Below are positions 45,426-55,695 of a stretch of 64,000 bases of DNA, one piece after another (positions within the stretch are counted from its first letter, which is position 1; every line of letters begins with the position of its first letter). A model generated the notes under the pieces. It did no database searches. It was given only the letters and a program-made list of their open reading frames with translations, and was not told the origin of the DNA. This DNA is from Lepus europaeus. Its lineage: Eukaryota; Chordata; Mammalia; Lagomorpha; Leporidae. The stretch spans positions 1,054,001 to 1,118,000 of the forward strand of contig NW_026909577.1 in assembly GCF_033115175.1 (NCBI RefSeq), read 5' to 3'. The position numbers and the translations under genes are program-made.

Positions 45426-45620
45426 TTGTTTTTTTTTTTTTCATTTCCAATTCTCTTTATATACAGAAGATCAATTCAGTATATAATTAGTAAAGACCTC
45501 ATCAGTTTGTGCCCACAAAGAAACACAAATTATAAAAATACTGTTTCAGTACTAGTTACAGCATCACTTCGCTTTAGACGACACATTAGGGACAGATCCC
45601 ACATGGGGTGTAAGTACACA
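45426..45620 (-). repeat. Second L1 3'-terminal segment
   Basis: After a 50-bp AT-rich spacer the L1 3'-terminal sequence begins again: poly-T, then CAATTCTCTTTATATACAGA (also at 45,216) and the following ~150 bp in the same order. The element therefore carries two 3' ends in tandem. Confidence 0.75.
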
Positions 45621-47130
45621 GTGACTCCTGTTGCTGACTTAACAATTTGACACTCCTGTTCATGGTGTCAGTAATCTCCCTAGGCTCTAGTCATGAGTTG
45701 CCAGGGCTATGGAAGCCTTTAGAGTTCGCTGACTCTGATCTCATTCCGATAGGGCCACAGTCAAAGTGGAAGTTCTCTCCTCCCTTCAGAGAAGGGTACC
45801 TCCTTCTTTGATGGCCCCTTTCTTTCCACTGGGATCTCACTCCCAGAGATCACTCATTTAGGTCTTTTTTTCTTTTTTCCATGATATCTTGGCTTTCCAT
45901 GCCTGCCATACTCTCATGGGCTCTTCCGCCAGATCCGAATACCCTGAGGGCTGATTCTGAGGCCAGAGTGTTGTTTAGGACATCTGCCATTCTATGAGTC
46001 TGCTGTGTATCCCGCTTCCCATGTTGGATCTTTCTCTCCCTTTTTGATTCTATCAGTTAGTATTAGCAGATACTTGTTTGTGTGATCCCTTTGACTCTTA
46101 GACCTATCAGAGCTATCAATTGTGAGCTGAAATTGATCACTTGGACTAGTGCGATGGCATTGGTACATGTCATCTTGGTGGGATTGTGTTGGAATCCCCT
46201 GGCACATTTCTGACTCCACCATTTGCGGCCAGTCCGATTGAGCATGTTCCAAATTGTTCATCTCCTCCCTCTCTTTTTCCACTCTTAGATTTAACAGGGA
46301 TTACTTTTCAGTTGAAATTTAAACACCTAAGAATAATTGTGTGTTAATTACTGAGTTCAACCAATAGTACTAGAACAACAACAACAACAACAACAAATAC
46401 TAAAAAGGATAAAGTATTACATTGTACATCTAAAGTCAGGACAGGAGCTGATCAGTTCATTGTCGCTTATAGTGTCCATTTCACTTAATAGGTTTCCCCT
46501 TTGGCGCTCAGTTGTCACCGATCAGGGAAAACAAATGATATTTTTCTCTTTGGGACTGGCTTAATTCACTCAGCATGATGTTTTCCAGATTGCTCCATCT
46601 TGTTGCAAATGACTGGGTTTCGTTGTTTCTTACTGCTGTATAGTATTCTATGGAGTACATGTCCCATAATTTCTTTATCCAGTCTACTGTTGATGGGCAT
46701 TTGGGTTGGTTCCAGGTCTTAGCTATTGTGAATTAAGCTGCAATAAACATTAATGTGCAGATGGCTTTTTTATTAGCCAAGTTAAGTTCCTTTGGGTAAA
46801 TTCCAAGGAGTGGGATGGCTGGGTTGTATGGTAGGGTTATGTTCAGGTTTCTGAGGAATCTCCAGACAGACTTCCATAGTGGCTTAACCAGTTTGCATTC
46901 CCACCAACAGTGGGTTAGTGTCCCTTTTTCCCCACATCCTCTCCAGCAGCTGTTGTTGGTAGATTTCTGAATGTGGGCGATTCTCACCGGGGTGAGATGG
47001 AACCTCATTGTGGTTTTAATTTGCATTTCTTTGATTGCTAGTGATCTTGAACATTTTTTCATGTGTCTGTTGGCCATTTGGATTTCCTCTTTCGAAAAAT
47101 GTCTATTGAGGTCCTTGGCCCATCTCTTAA

Positions 47131-48255
47131 GTGGGTTGTTTGTTTTGTTGTTGTGGATTTGATAAAATACAACACCCTTTCATGATGAAAACTCTAAGCA
47201 AACTGGGTATGGAAGGAACATTCCTCAATACAATCAAAGCAATATATGAAAAACCCACGGCCAACATACTATTGAATGGGGAAAAGTTGGAAGCATTTCC
47301 ATTGAAATCTGGTACCAGACAGGGATGCCCACTCTCACCACTGCTCTTCAATATAGTTCTGGAAGTTTTGGCCAGAGCTATTAGGCAAGAAAAAGAAATT
47401 AAAGGGATACAAATTGGTAAGGAAGAACTCAAACTATCCCTCTTTGCAGATGATATGATTCTTTATTTAGGGGACCCAAAGAACTCTACTAAGAGACTGC
47501 TGGAACTCATCGAAGAGTTTGGCAAAGTAGCAGGATATAAAATCAATGCACAAAAATCAACGGCCTTTGTATACACAGGCAATGCCACGGCTGAGGAAGA
47601 ACTTCTAAAATCAATCCCATTCACAATAGCTACAAAAACAATCAAATACCTTGGAATAAACTTAACCAAAGACGTTAAAGTTCTCTACGATGAAAACTAC
47701 AAAACCTTACAGAAAGAAATAGAAGAGGATACCAAAAAATGGAGAAATCTTCCATGCTCATGGATTGGAAGAATCAATATCATCAAAATGTCTATTCTCC
47801 CAAAAGCAATTTATACATTCAATGCAATACCCATCAAGATCCCGAAGACCTTCTTCTCAGATCTGGAAAAAATGATGCTGAAATTCATATGGAGACACAG
47901 AAGACCTCGAATAGCCAAAGCAATCCTGTACAACATAAAAAAAGCCGGAGGCATCACAATACCTGATTTCAGGACATACTACAGGGCTGTTGTTATCAAA
48001 ACAGCGTGGTACTGGTACAGAAACAGATGGATAGATCAATGGAACAGAATAGAAACACCAGAAATCAATCCAAACATCTACAGCCAACTTATATTTGACC
48101 AAAGATCCAAATCTAACCCCTGGAATAAGGACAGTCTATTCAATAAATGGTGCTGGGAAAATTGGATTTCCATGTGCAGAAGCTTGAAGCAAGACCCATA
48201 CCTATCACCTTACACAAAAATTCACTCAACATGGATTAAAGACTTAAATCTATGA
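47131..48255 (+). pseudogene. L1 ORF2 segment (reverse transcriptase, C-terminal half)
   Basis: An open 374-codon frame encoding part of the LINE-1 ORF2 protein, which nicks target DNA and reverse-transcribes RNA. Visible: [34 protein letters not shown] and the catalytic FADDM at about codons 109-113, then the conserved thumb and downstream region. The endonuclease domain and first RT motifs are missing; the frame opens in the inversion joint and ends in a TGA inside ORF2 at 48,253-48,255. The rest of ORF2 lies in the opposite orientation at lower coordinates, so this is a dead copy. Confidence 0.88.
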
Positions 48256-48501
48256 CCAGAAACCATCAAATTATTAGAGAGCATTGGAGAAACCCTGCAA
48301 GATATAGGCACAGGCAAAGACTTCCTGGAAAATACTCCAACAGCACAGGCAGTCAAAACCAAAATTAACATTTGGGATTGCATCAAATTGAGAAGTTTCT
48401 GTACTTCAAAAGAAACAGTCAGGAAAGTGAAGAGGCAACCAACAGAATGGGAAAAAATATTCGCAAACTATACTACAGATAAAGGATTGTGTATTCGTTT
48501 T

Positions 48502-48829
48502 GAGAGGAGAAACACAGTGGGGGCAAGAGGTGTGGAGTCAAGACACAGACACTGGGGGTCAGGTGAAAGCGGGCTAGAGGTGAGCAGCTTGCAGACTCTT
48601 GCAGTTGGTGCAGCAGCTTATCTAGCCAAGGCAGCCAGTCTGATCAAGGGATGGTTTATGACATAACCAATCACTGCCTGTTGCTAGGCAGGCTCCTTTG
48701 GGTTCTGAAGCCATTTCCTGAGTAACTGCCATTCGCTAGCCAGTGCCATCTTGGCAAGGTCTGCTCATTCCACCACAGTTAATTAGGTAAGTAGCATATT
48801 GTTGGGCAGGTCTTATCCACATGCAACTC
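48502..48829. other. Unassigned, possible LTR remnant
   Basis: About 330 bp with moderate GC (GGAGAAACACAGTGGGGGCA onward). Its character resembles an old LTR, but I could not match a family or find ends. Confidence 0.25.
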
Positions 48830-49095
48830 GAGAACATTTTCATCACCCCCAACTGAAACCTATCTGCATGAAATGCCACCTCACCTGCTCTCCTACCCGC
48901 TAGGCTCTAGCGGTCACTACTTTCAGTCTTTATGAATGTGACTACCCTGGGTACTTCATGTAAGTACAGTCATACAGTATTATCCTATTGTATGTGGCTT
49001 ATTTCACATAGCATCGTGACCTCAATGGTCACTCGTGTTACACTCTGTGTCAGAGTTTCCTTCATTTCTAAGGCTATGAATATAAATAATATCCC
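48830..49095 (-). mobile_element. Old L1 3' region fragment
   Basis: Reversed old L1 phrases: AGAACATTTTCATCACCCCC, TATGTGGCTTATTTCACATA. Confidence 0.65.
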
Positions 49096-49319
49096 ATAAT
49101 ACGTATAGATAGTCCTGGACATACAATGTGTGATGCCCAGATAAGTAGATCCCCAAGAAGCTATGTAGGTATTAAATTATATACTTCAAAAATTTCATAG
49201 AAAATGGAATTAAAGTAGGAGTTTAATTAGGTGCTAAATTGAGTTTGAACCCCATACATTTTTTTTCCTTGATACACATTTTCCATGTGTTAAGAAAACA
49301 ATTTTTAAAAGTGTTTAAA

Positions 49320-49573
49320 TACTTGTTACTTATTTGAAAGGCAGAGTTACAGGGGTGGGGGAAGGCTAGTTCACTCCCCAAATGGCCACATCGCTGGAGT
49401 TGGGCTGATCCGAAATCAGGAGCCAGGAGCTCCTTTCCGGTCTCCCACCTATGTGCAGGGGCCAGAAGCTGCTTTCCTAGGAGCATTAGCAGGGAGCTGG
49501 ATTGGAGTGAAGCAACCATACAGGATGCTGGTGCTGCAGGTGCTGGGTTAACCTGCTATGTCAAAGGGCCAGT
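49320..49573 (-). mobile_element. CSINE, diverged
   Basis: Antisense C repeat from TACTTATTTGAAAGGCAGAG to the reversed head ACCTGCTATGTCAAAGGGCC. Followed by a TTTTG run at 49,578-49,600. Confidence 0.85.
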
Positions 49574-49603
49574 GTTTTTGCTTTGTTTTGTTTTGTTTTT
49601 TGC

Positions 49604-49954
49604 AGCAAAAACTTTTGTATGAAAACAAACTCCTACTTTTAATTCCATTTTCACATATACTTTCTGCAGTTGCTTCTTATTTAGCCTCCAGTATTAGTTA
49701 ATCTTCCACAGTCTGACAACTTTTTAATGAAGTCTTTTTGTTATTTCTTATTTTCAAAGACCATGCTTATGACAGAATATCTAAAACTACTGAGCAGCCA
49801 GGCACCATTAAAAACATCATTACCTGAATGTCAGAAATAAACACAGTATTGAATGAAAGAAGGGAGTCACAAGGGAATGACGACTTCAAGGAGCCTGTTT
49901 TGAAAACTGGACAAACTTGAATTCCACTGTCTGGGGGTATTTGGGGAGGCATGC
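49604..49954. other. Intergenic sequence, nothing recognised
   Basis: No supported gene or repeat. Confidence 0.4.
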
Positions 49955-50105
49955 TGAGGTGACAGAACTGTAAAGGCCACGAAGTGGTGATAGCTGTAGC
50001 ACACTCAGTGGTAGACGTGGGTGTGTACCCTGTGATAATTCATTGAACTGTACACATGTTTTCTCTATATGTGTGATTCCTCACAACACAAATAGATTTA
50101 AAAAG
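49955..50105 (+). mobile_element. Possible old L1 3' end
   Basis: AAGTGGTGATAGCTGTAGCA and ATTGAACTGTACACATG resemble the end of an L1M 3'UTR in sense. Confidence 0.4.
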
Positions 50106-50136
50106 TCATAACCCTCAGACGCAGTTAAACATTTCT

Positions 50137-50430
50137 CTTGGGACAAGCATTTGGAGCAGCAGTCAAGCCGCCACTTGGGATGCCTGCATTCCATAGCAGA
50201 GTGCCTGCATTCAGGTCCTGGATCCACTCTTGACTCCAGGTTCCTGCTAATGTACACCCTAGGAGGTAACTGTGATAACTCAAATACTTGGGGTCCTGAA
50301 TCTCCATAGGAGATCCAGACAAAATGCACAGTTCACTGCTTTAGCCTGGCACAGTTCTGGCTGTTGCACGCATTTGGATAGCTAGCTAGTAGAGAAAGAG
50401 ATCACTCTGCCTTTCAAATAAAATTTTTTT
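50137..50430 (+). mobile_element. CSINE, old
   Basis: Sense diverged C repeat (ACTCCAGGTTCCTGCTAATG, CTCTGCCTTTCAAATAAAAT end). Confidence 0.75.
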
Positions 50431-50547
50431 TCTTTTAATAATTAGCATATAGCCTTCCAGTTCAATTCTTATCCATGATTATATCCACACACTATTTTGT
50501 AACAAGTTGTCTGTACTGGATGTATTGTGAGCATGCTTCCTTTTGGT

Positions 50548-51074
50548 CACATGAGATGGTGACTAGAATGGCTCCAATATAAAAGACTACAAATATCAAA
50601 ATGTTGGAGATGATGTGGAGAAACTGGAACCTATCCTATCTTACTGGTGAAAATGTAAAATAGTGTGATGACTTGTGGAAATGGGTTAGCAATTGCTAAA
50701 GAGTCAAATATACACTTAGTATACATCCCAGCGATTCTATTCCTAGGCATTTATGCAAGAGAAAATGTGAAAATATATCAATGCAGACTCACACATATAT
50801 ATGTGTGTGTTTGTGTGTGTGTGCATAATCATGAATTTTCACAGCAGCATTATTCATAATAGACAAAACATGAACACAGTCCAGATGTCCATAAACCAAA
50901 AATGACTCAACAAATGGTATTGTACCCAACTACAGAATTCCCCACCCCTCAACACACACAACACTACAATGGACAGACTTCTCACACATACTACAACACG
51001 GGTGAATCTTGAAGCCAATATGCTAAGTGAAAAGTGCCAGGCATACAATATTACATCTTGTATGTCCACTTACA
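50548..51074 (+). mobile_element. Old L1 fragment abutting the claudin array
   Basis: Sense old L1 ORF2 C-terminus: TGTTGGAGATGATGTGGAGA, CAGCAGCATTATTCATAATA, CTACAACACGGGTGAATCTT, TGCTAAGTGAAAAGTGCCAG. It includes a TG microsatellite at about 50,800-50,823. The L1 is cut at TGTATGTCCACTTACA, where the tandem array begins. Confidence 0.82.
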
Positions 51075-51435
51075 CTTTATCATCCTTGCACTTAGAAATG
51101 TGTACATGGGCATTGTGGGGACCAATACCCTCTTCAACCCATTTGTGGCTTCTGGAGTCCTGTACATAACTGCCAGTGCCTGTGTCTTAACCACTGCGTT
51201 CTGGAATTACTACTCCGTTGTGAATGTACCAGGCATTGCCTTCCCGTCGTCTTTCCATCTGCCCTTCAAGCCGGATCCTCAGGAAGCTGGGAGTGCCATT
51301 CCAGTGGCAGCTCTGTCTGCCCTCCTCATGTGGTTGAGTGGCTTGGTTTTCTGCTTTTATAAGTTTCCCCCTGGACAGGAATATGTATCCCGAGGTTTCA
51401 GAAACATGGATTTTCTGGAAACATCGGCTGTGTAG
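51034..51435 (+). pseudogene. Claudin-34-like copy, 5'-truncated, fused to L1
   Basis: The first array copy lacks the first 30 or so codons; claudin-type sequence starts at 51,075 (FIILALRNVYMG). An in-frame ATG at 51,034 in the L1 fragment gives a 133-codon chimeric frame: 14 L1-derived residues, then the claudin-34-like segment to the normal TAG at 51,433-51,435. The fusion is probably accidental. Confidence 0.75.
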
Positions 51436-51456
51436 ATCCACGATTCCCAGGAGTTT

Positions 51457-51906
51457 ATGGAAGGACTAACCCAGGATAATCTTCCAAATAGTATATCTCA
51501 ACACCTCCTGCTGGCTGCCAACCTTCTAGGGCTTCTGGGGAAGGCCTTTATCATCCTTGCACTTAGAAATGTGTACATGGGCATTGTGGGGACCAATACC
51601 CTCTTCAATCCATTTGTGTCTTCAGGAGTCCTGTACATAACTGCCAGTGCCTGTGTCTTAACCACTGCGTTCTGGAATTACTACTCCGTTGTGAATGTAC
51701 CAGGCATTGCCTTCCCGTCGTCTTTCCATCTGCCCTTCAAGCCGGATCCTCAGGAAGCTGGGAGTGCCATTCAGGTGGCAGCTCTGTCTGTCCTCCTCAT
51801 GTGGTTGAGTGGCTTGGTTTTCTGCTTTTATAAGTTTCCCCCTGGACAGGAATATGTATCCCGAGGTTTCAGAAACATGGATTTTCTGGAAACATCGGCT
51901 GTGTAG
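51457..51906 (+). CDS. Claudin-34-like ORF, array copy 1 (coding unproven)
   Basis: 149 codons with three predicted helices. Distinguishing residues: F31, Y60, P98, Q106; private changes S55 and V111. ATG context GTTTATGG is weak at -3 but has G at +4. No promoter, splice or poly(A) signal is visible inside the unit. Confidence 0.6.
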   Translation: MEGLTQDNLPNSISQHLLLAANLLGLLGKAFIILALRNVYMGIVGTNTLFNPFVSSGVLYITASACVLTTAFWNYYSVVNVPGIAFPSSFHLPFKPDPQEAGSAIQVAALSVLLMWLSGLVFCFYKFPPGQEYVSRGFRNMDFLETSAV

Positions 51907-51927
51907 ATCCACGATTCCCTGGAGATT

Positions 51928-52377
51928 ATGGAAGGACTAACCCAGGATAATCTTTCAAATAGTATATCTCAACACTTCCTGCTGGCTGCCAACCTTCTAG
52001 GGCTTCTGGGGAAGGCCTTTATCATCCTTGCACTTAGAAATGTGTACATGGGCATCGTGGGGACCAATACCCTCTTCAACCCATTTGTGGCTTCTGGAGT
52101 CCTGTACATAACTGCCAGTGCCTGTGTCTTAACCACTGCGTTCTGGAATTACTACTCCGTTGTGAATGTACCAGGCATTGCCTTCCCGTTCTCTTTCCAT
52201 CTGCCCTTCAAGCCGGATATTCAGAAAGCCGGGAGTGCCATTCCAGTGGCAGCTCTGTCTGCCCTCCTCATGTGGTTGAGTGGCTTGGTTTTCTGCTTTT
52301 ATAAGTTTCCCCCTGGACAGGAATATGTATCCCGAGGTTTCAGAAACATGGATTTTCTGGAAACATCGGCTGTGTAG
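51928..52377 (+). CDS. Claudin-34-like ORF, array copy 2 (coding unproven)
   Basis: F31, Y60, P106. The most divergent full copy: S10, F17, F88, I98, K100, and a spacer before the ATG reading CCCTGGAGATT instead of CCCAGGAGTTT. Confidence 0.6.
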   Translation: MEGLTQDNLSNSISQHFLLAANLLGLLGKAFIILALRNVYMGIVGTNTLFNPFVASGVLYITASACVLTTAFWNYYSVVNVPGIAFPFSFHLPFKPDIQKAGSAIPVAALSALLMWLSGLVFCFYKFPPGQEYVSRGFRNMDFLETSAV

Positions 52378-52398
52378 ATCCACGATTCCCAGGAGTTT

Positions 52399-52848
52399 AT
52401 GGAAGGACTAACCCAGGATAATCTTCCAAATAGTATATCTCAACACCTCCTGCTGGCTGCCAACCTTCTAGGGCTTCTGGGGAAGGCCTTTATCGTCCTT
52501 GCACTTAGAAATGTGTACATGGGCATTGTGGGGACCAATACCCTCTTCAACCCATTTGTGGCTTCTGGAGTCCTGTTCATAACTGCCAGTGCCTGTGTCT
52601 TAACCACTGCGTTCTGGAATTACTACTCCGTTGTGAATGTACCAGGCATTGCCTTCCCGTCGTCTTTCCATCTGCCCTTCAAGCCGGATCCTCAGGAAGC
52701 TGGGAGTGCCATTCCAGTGGCAGCTCTGTCTGCCCTCCTCATGTGGTTGAGTGGCTTGGTTTTCTGCTTTTATAAGTTTCCCCCTGGACAGGAATATGTA
52801 TCCCGAGGTTTCAGAAACATGGATTTTCTGGAAACATCGGCTGTGTAG
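52399..52848 (+). CDS. Claudin-34-like ORF, array copy 3 (coding unproven)
   Basis: F31, V33, F60, P98, P106; the only F60 copy that keeps proline at 106, so mosaic between types B and C. Confidence 0.6.
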   Translation: MEGLTQDNLPNSISQHLLLAANLLGLLGKAFIVLALRNVYMGIVGTNTLFNPFVASGVLFITASACVLTTAFWNYYSVVNVPGIAFPSSFHLPFKPDPQEAGSAIPVAALSALLMWLSGLVFCFYKFPPGQEYVSRGFRNMDFLETSAV

Positions 52849-52869
52849 GTCCACGATTCCCAGGAGTTT

Positions 52870-53319
52870 ATGGAAGGACTAACCCAGGATAATCTTCCAA
52901 ATAGTATATCTCAACACCTCCTGCTGGCTGCCAACCTTCTAGGGCTTCTGGGGAAGGCCTTTATCATCCTTGCACTTAGAAATGTGTACATGGGCATTGT
53001 GGGGACCAATACCCTCTTCAACCCATTTGTGGCTTCTGGAGTCCTGTACATAACTGCCAGTGCCTGTGTCTTAACCACTGCGTTCTGGAATCACTACTCC
53101 GTTGTGAATGTACCAGGCATTGCCTTCCCGTCGTCTTTCCATCTGCCCTTCAAGCCGGATCCTCAGGAAGCTGGGAGTGCCATTCCAGTGGCAGCTCTGT
53201 CTGCTCTCCTCATGTGGTTGAGTGGCTTGGTTTTCTGCTTTTATAAGTTTCCCCCTGGACAGGAATATGTATCCCGAGGTTTCAGAAACATGGATTTTCT
53301 GGAAACATCGGCTGTGTAG
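52870..53319 (+). CDS. Claudin-34-like ORF, array copy 4 (type C)
   Basis: F31, Y60, H75, P98, P106. Protein identical to copies 6 and 13. Confidence 0.6.
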   Translation: MEGLTQDNLPNSISQHLLLAANLLGLLGKAFIILALRNVYMGIVGTNTLFNPFVASGVLYITASACVLTTAFWNHYSVVNVPGIAFPSSFHLPFKPDPQEAGSAIPVAALSALLMWLSGLVFCFYKFPPGQEYVSRGFRNMDFLETSAV

Positions 53320-53340
53320 ATCCACGATTCCCAGGAGTTT

Positions 53341-53790
53341 ATGGAAGGACTAACCCAGGATAATCTTCCAAATAGTATATCTCAACACCTCCTGCTGGCT
53401 GCCAACCTTCTAGGGCTTCTGGGGAAGGCCTATATCATCCTTGCACTTAGAAATGTGTACATGGGCATTGTGGGGACCAATACCCTCTTCAACCCATTTG
53501 TGGCTTCTGGAGTCCTGTACATAACTGCCAGTGCCTGTGTCTTAACCACTGCGTTCTGGAATTACTACTCCGTTGTGAATGTACCAGGCATTGCCTTCCC
53601 GTCGTCATTCCATCTGCCCTTCAAGCCGGATACTCAGGAAGCTGGGAGTGCCATTCCAATGGCAGCTCTGTCTGCCCTCCTCATGTGGTTGAGTGGCTTG
53701 GTTTTCTGCTTTTATAAGTTTCCCCCTGGACAGGAATATGTATCCCGAGGTTTCAGAAACATGGATTTTCTGGAAACATCGGCTGTGTAG
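53341..53790 (+). CDS. Claudin-34-like ORF, array copy 5 (type A)
   Basis: Y31, Y60, T98; private M107. Confidence 0.6.
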   Translation: MEGLTQDNLPNSISQHLLLAANLLGLLGKAYIILALRNVYMGIVGTNTLFNPFVASGVLYITASACVLTTAFWNYYSVVNVPGIAFPSSFHLPFKPDTQEAGSAIPMAALSALLMWLSGLVFCFYKFPPGQEYVSRGFRNMDFLETSAV

Positions 53791-53811
53791 GTCCACGATT
53801 CCCAGGAGTTT

Positions 53812-54261
53812 ATGGAAGGACTAACCCAGGATAATCTTCCAAATAGTATATCTCAACACCTCCTGCTGGCTGCCAACCTTCTAGGGCTTCTGGGGAAGGC
53901 CTTTATCATCCTTGCACTTAGAAATGTGTACATGGGCATTGTGGGGACCAATACCCTCTTCAACCCATTTGTGGCTTCTGGAGTCCTGTACATAACTGCC
54001 AGTGCCTGTGTCTTAACCACTGCGTTCTGGAATCACTACTCCGTTGTGAATGTACCAGGCATTGCCTTCCCGTCGTCTTTCCATCTGCCCTTCAAGCCGG
54101 ATCCTCAGGAAGCTGGGAGTGCCATTCCAGTGGCAGCTCTGTCTGCTCTCCTCATGTGGTTGAGTGGCTTGGTTTTCTGCTTTTATAAGTTTCCCCCTGG
54201 ACAGGAATATGTATCCCGAGGTTTCAGAAACATGGATTTTCTGGAAACATCGGCTGTGTAG
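53812..54261 (+). CDS. Claudin-34-like ORF, array copy 6 (type C)
   Basis: F31, Y60, H75, P98, P106. Protein identical to copies 4 and 13. Confidence 0.6.
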   Translation: MEGLTQDNLPNSISQHLLLAANLLGLLGKAFIILALRNVYMGIVGTNTLFNPFVASGVLYITASACVLTTAFWNHYSVVNVPGIAFPSSFHLPFKPDPQEAGSAIPVAALSALLMWLSGLVFCFYKFPPGQEYVSRGFRNMDFLETSAV

Positions 54262-54282
54262 ATCCACGATTCCCAGGAGTTT

Positions 54283-54732
54283 ATGGAAGGACTAACCCAG
54301 GATAATCTTCCAAATAGTATATCTCAACACCTCCTGCTGGCTGCCAACCTTCTAGGGCTTCTGGGGAAGGCCTATATCATCCTTGCACTTAGAAATGTGT
54401 ACATGGGCATTGTGGGGACCAATACCCTCTTCAACCCATTTGTGGCTTCTGGAGTCCTGTACATAACTGCCAGTGCCTTTGTCTTAACCACTGCGTTCTG
54501 GAATTACTACTCCGTTGTGAATGTACCAGGCATTGCCTTCCCGTCGTCATTCCATCTGCCGTTCAAGCCGGATACTCAGGAAGCTGGGAGTGCCATTCCA
54601 GTGGCAGCTCTGTCTGCCCTCCTCATGTGGTTGAGTGGCTTGGTTTTCTGCTTTTATAAGTTTCCCCCTGGACAGGAATATGTATCCCGAGGTTTCAGAA
54701 ACATGGATTTTCTGGAAACATCGGCTGTGTAG
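54283..54732 (+). CDS. Claudin-34-like ORF, array copy 7 (type A)
   Basis: Y31, Y60, T98, P106; private F66 replaces a cysteine in the third claudin helix. Confidence 0.6.
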   Translation: MEGLTQDNLPNSISQHLLLAANLLGLLGKAYIILALRNVYMGIVGTNTLFNPFVASGVLYITASAFVLTTAFWNYYSVVNVPGIAFPSSFHLPFKPDTQEAGSAIPVAALSALLMWLSGLVFCFYKFPPGQEYVSRGFRNMDFLETSAV

Positions 54733-54753
54733 GTCCACGATTCCCAGGAGTTT

Positions 54754-55203
54754 ATGGAAGGACTAACCCAGGATAATCTTCCAAATAGTATATCTCAACA
54801 CCTCCTGCTGGCTGCCAACCTTCTAGGGCTTCTGGGGAAGGCCTTTATCATCCTTGCACTTAGAAATGTGTACATGGGCATTGTGGGGACCAATACCCTC
54901 TTCAACCCATTTGTGGCTTCTGGAGTCCTGTTCATAACTGCCAGTTCCTGTGTCTTAACCACTGCGTTCTGGAATTACTACTCCGTTGTGAATGTACCAG
55001 GCATTGCCTTCCCGTCGTCTTTCCATCTGCCCTTCAAGCCGGATCCTCAGGAAGCTGGGAGTGCCATTCAGGTGGCAGCTCTGTCTGCCCTCCTCATGTG
55101 GTTGAGTGGCTTGGTTTTCTGCTTTTATAAGTTTCCCCCTGGACAGGAATATGTATCCCGAGGTTTCAGAAACATGGATTTCCTGGAAACGTCGGCTGTG
55201 TAG
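54754..55203 (+). CDS. Claudin-34-like ORF, array copy 8 (type B)
   Basis: F31, F60, P98, Q106; private S65. Two silent changes near the 3' end, one shared with copy 9. Confidence 0.6.
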   Translation: MEGLTQDNLPNSISQHLLLAANLLGLLGKAFIILALRNVYMGIVGTNTLFNPFVASGVLFITASSCVLTTAFWNYYSVVNVPGIAFPSSFHLPFKPDPQEAGSAIQVAALSALLMWLSGLVFCFYKFPPGQEYVSRGFRNMDFLETSAV

Positions 55204-55224
55204 ATCCACGATTCCCAGGAGTTT

Positions 55225-55674
55225 ATGGAAGGACTAACCCAGGATAATCTTCCAAATAGTATATCTCAACACCTCCTGCTGGCTGCCAACCTTCTAGGGC
55301 TTCTGGGGAAGGCCTTTATCATCCTTGCACTTAGAAATGTGTACATGGGCATTGTGGGGACCAATACCCTCTTCAACCCATTTGTGGCTTCTGGAGTCCT
55401 GTACATAACTGCCAGTGCCTGTGTCTTAACCACTGCGTTCTGGAATTACTACTCCGTTGTGAATGTACCAGGCATTGCCTTCCCGTTGTCTTTCCATCTG
55501 CCCTTCAAGCCGGATCCTCAGGAAGCTGGGAGTGCCATTCCAGTGGCAGCTCTGTCTGCCCTCCTCATGTGGTTGAGTGGCTTGGTTTTCTGCTTTTATA
55601 AGTTTCCCCCTGGACAGGAATATGTATCCCGAGGTTTCAGAAACATGGATTTCCTGGAAACATCGGCTGTGTAG
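55225..55674 (+). CDS. Claudin-34-like ORF, array copy 9 (type C)
   Basis: F31, Y60, Y75, P98, P106; private L88. Confidence 0.6.
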   Translation: MEGLTQDNLPNSISQHLLLAANLLGLLGKAFIILALRNVYMGIVGTNTLFNPFVASGVLYITASACVLTTAFWNYYSVVNVPGIAFPLSFHLPFKPDPQEAGSAIPVAALSALLMWLSGLVFCFYKFPPGQEYVSRGFRNMDFLETSAV

Positions 55675-55695
55675 ATCCACGATTCCCAGGAGTTT

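Larger units (their letters stand above)
45062..48487 (-). mobile_element. Rabbit L1, 5'-truncated and twin-primed (inverted 5' part)
   Basis: 45,062 to about 47,155 is antisense: poly-T, 3'UTR, then reversed ORF2 C-terminal coding. About 47,157-48,487 is sense ORF2. The outer end of the sense part (GATAAAGGATTG) and the inner end of the antisense part are adjacent in L1 order, so one element was inverted during insertion. Near-perfect target duplication TGTGGATTCGTTTT / TGTGTATTCGTTTT at 45,048-45,061 and 48,488-48,501. A (CAA)n run at 46,375-46,395 lies in the 3'UTR. Confidence 0.88.
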
